The notes beneath the pieces were generated by a model. It was not told the origin of the DNA. It saw only the letters and a list, made by a program, of their open reading frames with translations, and ran no database searches. DNA of 64,000 bases from positions 1-64,000 of the forward strand of contig CANPZO010000001.1 of assembly GCA_947589005.1 (NCBI GenBank), given 5' to 3'. Made by a program: the position numbers and the translations under genes. Shown piece after piece: positions 59,794 through 64,000 of this stretch. Each line of letters opens with the position of its first letter. The first letter of the stretch is position 1. The stretch comes from an uncultured Clostridia bacterium. Lineage in GTDB: Bacteria; Bacillota; Clostridia; UMGS1883.

Positions 59794-62700
59794 TTATTTG
59801 GCTAAAATCTTGACCTCATATAACTGCGCGGGATAATTGTTGTCGTCCGGATGGCTGCGGGGTTTGGCGTTCTCCACCACTACCCGTACAAAGCGGGCGT
59901 TGCCGGAGAGCCGGTCAACGGTGAAGCCGTAATCCGTATAGCCCTCGGTATTATCCACAAGGGTTGTGAAGTCGCGGCCATTCACGCTACCCTCTATGCG
60001 GTACTGGTAGTAAGGCTCGGAGCCGTTCCAGATAAGCCAGGAAATCTGCGCCTCGCTGAGAGAGCGCACCTCGCCCAAATCTACCTCCCAGGTGTAGGGC
60101 CACTGCACGCCGGACTCCCAGACGGAACGGTAATCACCGTCGTTGGCCTCGCCGCCGTCGGCCTCGATATAGTCCCTGACCGTGGGCATATCCTGCGAAA
60201 CTATGCGGCCGTTCTGTACCGGTATAACATTATCGTTGTCCCAGTTGTAAAGAAGCTCGTCATAAAAATCGTAGAAGGCGAAGCCGTTGGACACGGTCAC
60301 AGGGTAGCGGCGGTTGGTGGTGCGCTTTACCACCGCGTCCTGCCAGAAATACATCCAGCGGTAGGTGCTCATAACGTAGTTGTCGCTGTCGGGCTTCATG
60401 CGGAAAACCGTGCCGGACTGAGAGGAGAAGGTGGTGGTGTTGCCCACGGGTCTCAGAGGCGACCATGGGCCGTCGATGGTGGGAGCGGTATTGTACATAC
60501 CTTGGGTGGGATACCAGCCGGCGGTGCCCGAAGTGAACAAATAATACATACCGTCCACCTTAATCATGCTGGGCAGCTCACGCCAGCTGTTGTGGTTGAC
60601 TATACATACAAGGCGCTCCACGTCGGTCCAGCCCTCGTTCAGCTCGTAGAGGGCGAGGTCGGCGTTGACGTTGATGGCGGCGATAAGGTATGCCTTGTTG
60701 TCGTCGTCAACATATACGTTCAAATCACGGGTGTCTCCGCCCTCGGGACGGATGGCGCGGTGAAAGGTCCAGCGTTCGCCGGGCTTGCCGGAGGCGAAGG
60801 CCGTCATGGCCGTGCCGTAGCCGCCGTCGGCCTCAAGGTGAGCGATAAACACAAACTCGCCGGTAACGGGATTGTAAATGAAGTTCTGGCTTTCGAAGCG
60901 GACGGTGTCAAAGTCCTTGCAGGTCTCGTTGGCGAGTATCTCCTCGTAATTAAGAACCTCAACAGGCTCGGTATAGGTGATATCGTCGGTAGATGTAGAC
61001 ATCATCAGCTGGCCGAAGCCGCCGTTGGGACCGCCGCCCCATGCGGAAAAGCTGTAATAAACCCCGTCCACATAGAGAGAGTTGGGCCGGTCGAAGCCGG
61101 ACTCCTCAAGGTTGGAGCTGGTCTTAAGGTCGGCGGGCAGCTCATAGGGCTCGACGGGCTTGGTGACCGCGTGGTCGATGAGGCTGCCCTCCCTGTCCAG
61201 AGCGTAAACGTCATAGACGTAGCTCCTGCCTATTTCCAAATCATAGTCGTCGATACTCGTTCCGGTCAGGGAGGCCATCAGCTCGAGAGCCCCGCCGTCA
61301 ACGCTGCGATAAACGTCGAAGCGGGCCGCTCCGGTAAAGGTGCCCCACTGGACCTTGGCGTTGGCTACCTTGTCCTCACCCTTGAGCAGGAACAAGGTGG
61401 CCGCCGCGCCGATAACGCGGTCGTCGCTTTCCCCTACCTCGGTAAGGGTAAAGGTCTGACTTCCTCCGCGATAGCCAAGCTCCCGCTGGCTGAACTGACC
61501 CTCTATCTCGGTCAGATAAAGCTCGGAGTTCTTATTCTTAAGGTAATAGGCGCCGCTGCCGGCGGGTTCAAGAATGAATATCTGGTTGTTGCCGAAGTTG
61601 GTGTCATACTGTGTCACGGAGGCCCCGGCTTCAGTGCTCCCGCCGGGGATATCCATGCTGCGGCGGCTGAGCTTGTTGGTGATTATATATGCTCCGCCTC
61701 CCTGAGTCATGAAGTCCCATACCTGTATGTCGCTGTCAGCGGGGTCCGCCGCCACAATGCGGGCGCTGTTGTCGGTGCTGGCCTCGGCGGTGGAGACCAC
61801 CCTGTTCTGTCCGGCAAGGTAGATGCGGTAATATTTTCCGCCCACGGTCTCCTGACCGTAGGTGTCGGGGGTCATATAGGCGGTTTCGTCTATCCACACC
61901 CAGCCGTACTCTATGTCGGCGCTGTCGGAAAGAGCAAGTCTTTTGCCGTTTTCGGCTATGACGTACTGGCCAGTGGCGACATTTCTGAGGCCGTCATATC
62001 TGTCTAATCCGCTGCTGTACGTTTCGACATACTCAAAAGCCTGATTTGTGGAAAGAGAGGGCTCCTCCATTACAAGGGTGCCGTCCCTTACCGCAAGGGC
62101 CAGGCCGCTTTCGTTATTAACGAACTGATAACGGCCATCTCCCCTGGCCACCGTTCTCCAGACGGCGTTGCGGTCAGGGGCAGTCTTAAATTCGCCAACA
62201 ACGTCTCCAAGCTCAAAGGGTGAAAGTCCAAGGCTCTCTCCGTCGGCGGATATTATTCCGTAGCTGGAATCGTGGCCGGAAACCATATGTATATTCACAA
62301 GCTTGCCGTTGAGCTTGTCATAGTCGGTGATAACGGGGCTTTCACCGCCGGAGGCGGCGTCAGCGGTCACGGGCATCTCCCTGAGCTCGAAAATCTGGGT
62401 GTCGTCGCCCACAAGGACGTTTTGGGCGATAACGCCGTCCGCGCGTTCGGTCAGGTACAGCGCGTCGTCATGAGCGCATTGCAGCAGATAGCCGCCGCCT
62501 TCCTGAGCAACGGGGCGTATCCACTGGTTTGTGCCGTCCGTAATGCCGTAAATTATAAGGTTCAGCTCAGGGTCGCTGCGTCCGTTGGGTATATCGAAGG
62601 AGCGCAGGGCCTTTTTGTTGGTCACCGCGTAACGGCCGTCGCCGCGGCTTACGAACCTCCACACCTGCTTATCGTCGGAGGGGTCGGCCTCGCCGAGGAC

Positions 62701-63213
62701 TACGCGCACGCCGTCGCCCATATTGCCGTTTTCGAGGGTAAAGGCCCTGCCGCTGCTCTTTTGAACGATTTGATAATACAGACCGCTCATAAAGTCAAAG
62801 CTTATCTCAACGGTATTGGTCTCCTCATTAAGCTCCGCGCCGCCGCCGAAGGCGGAAATGGCGCCGGCGGGTATATATATGTCCCCGTCAACGGTAATCA
62901 CCTCATCCGCGAGGGAAACGGGTTTCCCGTTGACCCTCACTTCGTTGGCGCCGTCCTCAACGCCGACCATGGTCTCGCCTCTTGAGGCGGCGGCCGTTCC
63001 GCCATCCTCGGACAAGGTATAGCCCAGCAGACCGCACACGTCGCCAAGATACAGGTAGGCCGTACCGTCCTTAACTATCGGCGCTTTTGTCAGGACGGCG
63101 GCCTCGCCGTTGAGGGTGACAGCCGGGTCAGCCGCCATTGCCGTCAGGGACAGGCCCGTCATGGAAAGGACGAGCATTGCCGCCGTCAGGACAAATCCTA
63201 AAACTCTTTTCAT
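59794..63213 (-). CDS. Large secreted GH43-like glycosidase with copper-amine-oxidase-N, ricin-type and F5/8 C domains
   Basis: This 1139-residue protein has a signal peptide (about 1-30), a copper amine oxidase N-terminal-like domain (35-140), three ricin-type modules (about 145-275, 305-440, 455-590), an Fn3-like linker (595-690), a five-bladed GH43-like propeller (711-1014) and a C-terminal F5/8 type C (CBM32-like) domain (1024-1138). Motifs ESQNFIYNPVTGEF, RDLNVYVDDDNKAYLI and RELPSMIKVDGMYYLFTSG match the exo-beta-1,3-galactanase-type branch of GH43 (ERPK.., REAP..), with both Glu kept. The exact substrate is inferred. ATG at 63213 follows gggagatg. A TetR regulator lies upstream on the same strand. 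Confidence 0.82.
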   Translation of the reverse strand: MKRVLGFVLTAAMLVLSMTGLSLTAMAADPAVTLNGEAAVLTKAPIVKDGTAYLYLGDVCGLLGYTLSEDGGTAAASRGETMVGVEDGANEVRVNGKPVSLADEVITVDGDIYIPAGAISAFGGGAELNEETNTVEISFDFMSGLYYQIVQKSSGRAFTLENGNMGDGVRVVLGEADPSDDKQVWRFVSRGDGRYAVTNKKALRSFDIPNGRSDPELNLIIYGITDGTNQWIRPVAQEGGGYLLQCAHDDALYLTERADGVIAQNVLVGDDTQIFELREMPVTADAASGGESPVITDYDKLNGKLVNIHMVSGHDSSYGIISADGESLGLSPFELGDVVGEFKTAPDRNAVWRTVARGDGRYQFVNNESGLALAVRDGTLVMEEPSLSTNQAFEYVETYSSGLDRYDGLRNVATGQYVIAENGKRLALSDSADIEYGWVWIDETAYMTPDTYGQETVGGKYYRIYLAGQNRVVSTAEASTDNSARIVAADPADSDIQVWDFMTQGGGAYIITNKLSRRSMDIPGGSTEAGASVTQYDTNFGNNQIFILEPAGSGAYYLKNKNSELYLTEIEGQFSQRELGYRGGSQTFTLTEVGESDDRVIGAAATLFLLKGEDKVANAKVQWGTFTGAARFDVYRSVDGGALELMASLTGTSIDDYDLEIGRSYVYDVYALDREGSLIDHAVTKPVEPYELPADLKTSSNLEESGFDRPNSLYVDGVYYSFSAWGGGPNGGFGQLMMSTSTDDITYTEPVEVLNYEEILANETCKDFDTVRFESQNFIYNPVTGEFVFIAHLEADGGYGTAMTAFASGKPGERWTFHRAIRPEGGDTRDLNVYVDDDNKAYLIAAINVNADLALYELNEGWTDVERLVCIVNHNSWRELPSMIKVDGMYYLFTSGTAGWYPTQGMYNTAPTIDGPWSPLRPVGNTTTFSSQSGTVFRMKPDSDNYVMSTYRWMYFWQDAVVKRTTNRRYPVTVSNGFAFYDFYDELLYNWDNDNVIPVQNGRIVSQDMPTVRDYIEADGGEANDGDYRSVWESGVQWPYTWEVDLGEVRSLSEAQISWLIWNGSEPYYQYRIEGSVNGRDFTTLVDNTEGYTDYGFTVDRLSGNARFVRVVVENAKPRSHPDDNNYPAQLYEVKILAK

Positions 63214-63262
63214 TTTCACATCTCCCATTCAATTTTCTTCCGGGTAAAACCCTATTATATAA

Positions 63263-63291
63263 ATTATACTACATTTATTTAAATGTGGCAA
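63263..63291 (-). promoter_or_regulatory. Promoter of the GH43-like gene with an internal palindrome
   Basis: Minus strand TTGCCA (63286-63291), 17-bp spacer, TATAAT (63263-63268). A perfect inverted repeat ACATTT-ATTT-AAATGT (63271-63286) lies between the boxes, a position fit for a repressor operator. A second TATAAT occurs at 63254-63259. Confidence 0.65.
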
Positions 63292-63380
63292 TAGTTTTTT
63301 TGTGAATTTTTTAAAAAGCATACAGAACAGACGCTTGAAAATTTTTTTATGTTGCCGAAAATAATAATGCGCGATAGAGG

Positions 63381-63953
63381 TCACGATATCGCCTCGCCGC
63401 CATGCAGTATCATATTTTCCACGATGGCGGCCATACGCGCGGGAGTTTCCTTCATTCCGCCCACAAGCCAGGCATGACAGACCCCTATACAGCCGGAAAC
63501 GATATAGTTGTAGAAATACTCGAAATCGTCGGCGCTTTTGATATTGAACATAGTTCGGGCGTCGGCAAGACATTTTTCCCGTACTATGTTTTTCAGCTTG
63601 TCCATAAAAGCCGCGTCTCCGTTTTTGCCGGTCATGACGCGGGCGAACTCGGCATTTTCCGCCAACAGGCTGAAAAGCTCGGTCAAAAGCGGGAAAAGCT
63701 CGTCCGTGCTTTCACTGTGAGCATGACTGTCCACAATTCGGTTGAACTTTTCTATTATCTCGTCCTGAAGCTGACGCGCCATGTCATAAATATCCCGATA
63801 ATGAAGATAAAATGTGCCCCGGTTTATATCGGCAAGCTCGGCTATCTCCCTTACGCTTATGGCGCTTAGAGGCTTTTGCATCAAAAGCCGGGCCAAGGCG
63901 TCCGTCATGAGCTTTTTTGTTTTGCGCACCCTGCGGTCCTCTTTTTCGGCCAT
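63381..63953 (-). CDS. TetR/AcrR family transcriptional regulator
   Basis: This 190-residue protein has an N-terminal TetR helix-turn-helix (about 8-55; RKTKKLMTDALARLL, ISVREIAELADINRGTFYLHY) and a C-terminal ligand/dimer domain of the TetR_C_7 or DhaS-like sort. ATG at 63953 follows aggaggg; the seven extra codons upstream include that site. A TATAAT -10 box (63993-63998, minus strand) sits at the window edge. The next gene downstream is the GH43-like protein, whose promoter holds a palindrome it might bind (inference). Confidence 0.92.
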   Translation of the reverse strand: MAEKEDRRVRKTKKLMTDALARLLMQKPLSAISVREIAELADINRGTFYLHYRDIYDMARQLQDEIIEKFNRIVDSHAHSESTDELFPLLTELFSLLAENAEFARVMTGKNGDAAFMDKLKNIVREKCLADARTMFNIKSADDFEYFYNYIVSGCIGVCHAWLVGGMKETPARMAAIVENMILHGGEAIS

Positions 63954-64000
63954 AATTTCCCTCCTGCTCAACATTTATCCTTTGCGGTGTTGATTATACG

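Noticed and set aside
59851-62007. 718-codon plus-strand ORF opposite the GH43-like gene
   Set aside because: The minus strand has recognisable ricin, GH43 and F5/8 C motifs and a proper start; the antisense frame has none.
1-64000. CRISPR arrays, phage genes, toxin-antitoxin pairs, defence islands and riboswitches
   Set aside because: I saw no regularly spaced repeats, no phage structural or integrase genes, no paired small toxin genes and no aptamer or T-box core that I could recognise; the three-copy repeat is dispersed, not an array.

Overview
The window looks like chromosomal DNA of a strictly anaerobic, probably gut-dwelling member of the Clostridia (Firmicutes). It has moderately high GC, rubrerythrin, an aldo/keto reductase with two [4Fe-4S] motifs, Gram-positive Shine-Dalgarno sites with many TTG/GTG starts, sigma-A-type promoters that nearly all have 17-bp spacers, and a Bacillus/Clostridium-type core operon. 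I see no prophage, plasmid, CRISPR array or complete insertion sequence.

Layout. (1) 0.3-6.7 kb, minus strand: tagA-like glycosyltransferase, tmk-like kinase, a DUF2156 protein, a DJ-1 protein, 5-formyl-THF cyclo-ligase, then trmR, trhP (U32), luxS and mtnN, which join tRNA wobble-uridine modification to S-adenosylhomocysteine recycling. (2) 6.8-8 kb: small genes (zinc-ribbon-like protein, PC4/YdbC-like protein, LOG). (3) 8-16 kb: two divergent secreted giants with back-to-back consensus promoters, an 1860-residue beta-propeller protein resembling polysaccharide lyases and a 744-residue HELGH metalloprotease-like protein flanked by ricin-type modules. (4) 16-19 kb: mnmA, rubrerythrin and a two-gene chromate transporter. 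(5) 19.4-34.4 kb: a 15-gene minus-strand operon yicC-remA-gmk-rpoZ-coaBC-priA-def-fmt-(membrane Zn protease)-rsmB-rlmN-prpC-prkC-rsgA-rpe-thiN, in the Bacillus subtilis ylo order with one inserted gene. (6) 34.5-42 kb: dprA, then an envelope cluster (PucR-type regulator, ftsE, ftsX, M23 peptidase, ctpA, dacF). (7) 42.3-48.3 kb: hslO, three tandem M42 aminopeptidases, murD, flavodoxin-like reductase. (8) 48-53.6 kb: FGGY kinase, DHHW protein, HD protein, ArsC/Spx-like protein coupled to an ion permease. (9) 53.6-54.4 kb: five minus-strand tRNAs and one plus-strand tRNA-Gln. (10) 54.5-64 kb: msrA, aldo/keto reductase, sfsA, a secreted PI-PLC-like protein, a large secreted GH43-like protein and a TetR regulator.

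Most unusual content. Three copies of a structured intergenic repeat (about 160 bp core) lie in gene-end regions; helices are kept while loops vary, so it looks like an RNA- or DNA-structure element and not a gene. A 161-bp MITE-like element with long terminal inverted repeats supplies the stop codon of the aldo/keto reductase. A common ricin-type module occurs in three large secreted proteins, which points to a shared glycan target, possibly a plant arabinogalactan or host glycan (inference). Smaller items are a 20-bp tandem repeat upstream of the PucR/ftsEX promoter, a long inverted repeat in the dacF leader, a folded spacer within the tRNA operon, and a D,D-carboxypeptidase lacking the SxN asparagine.
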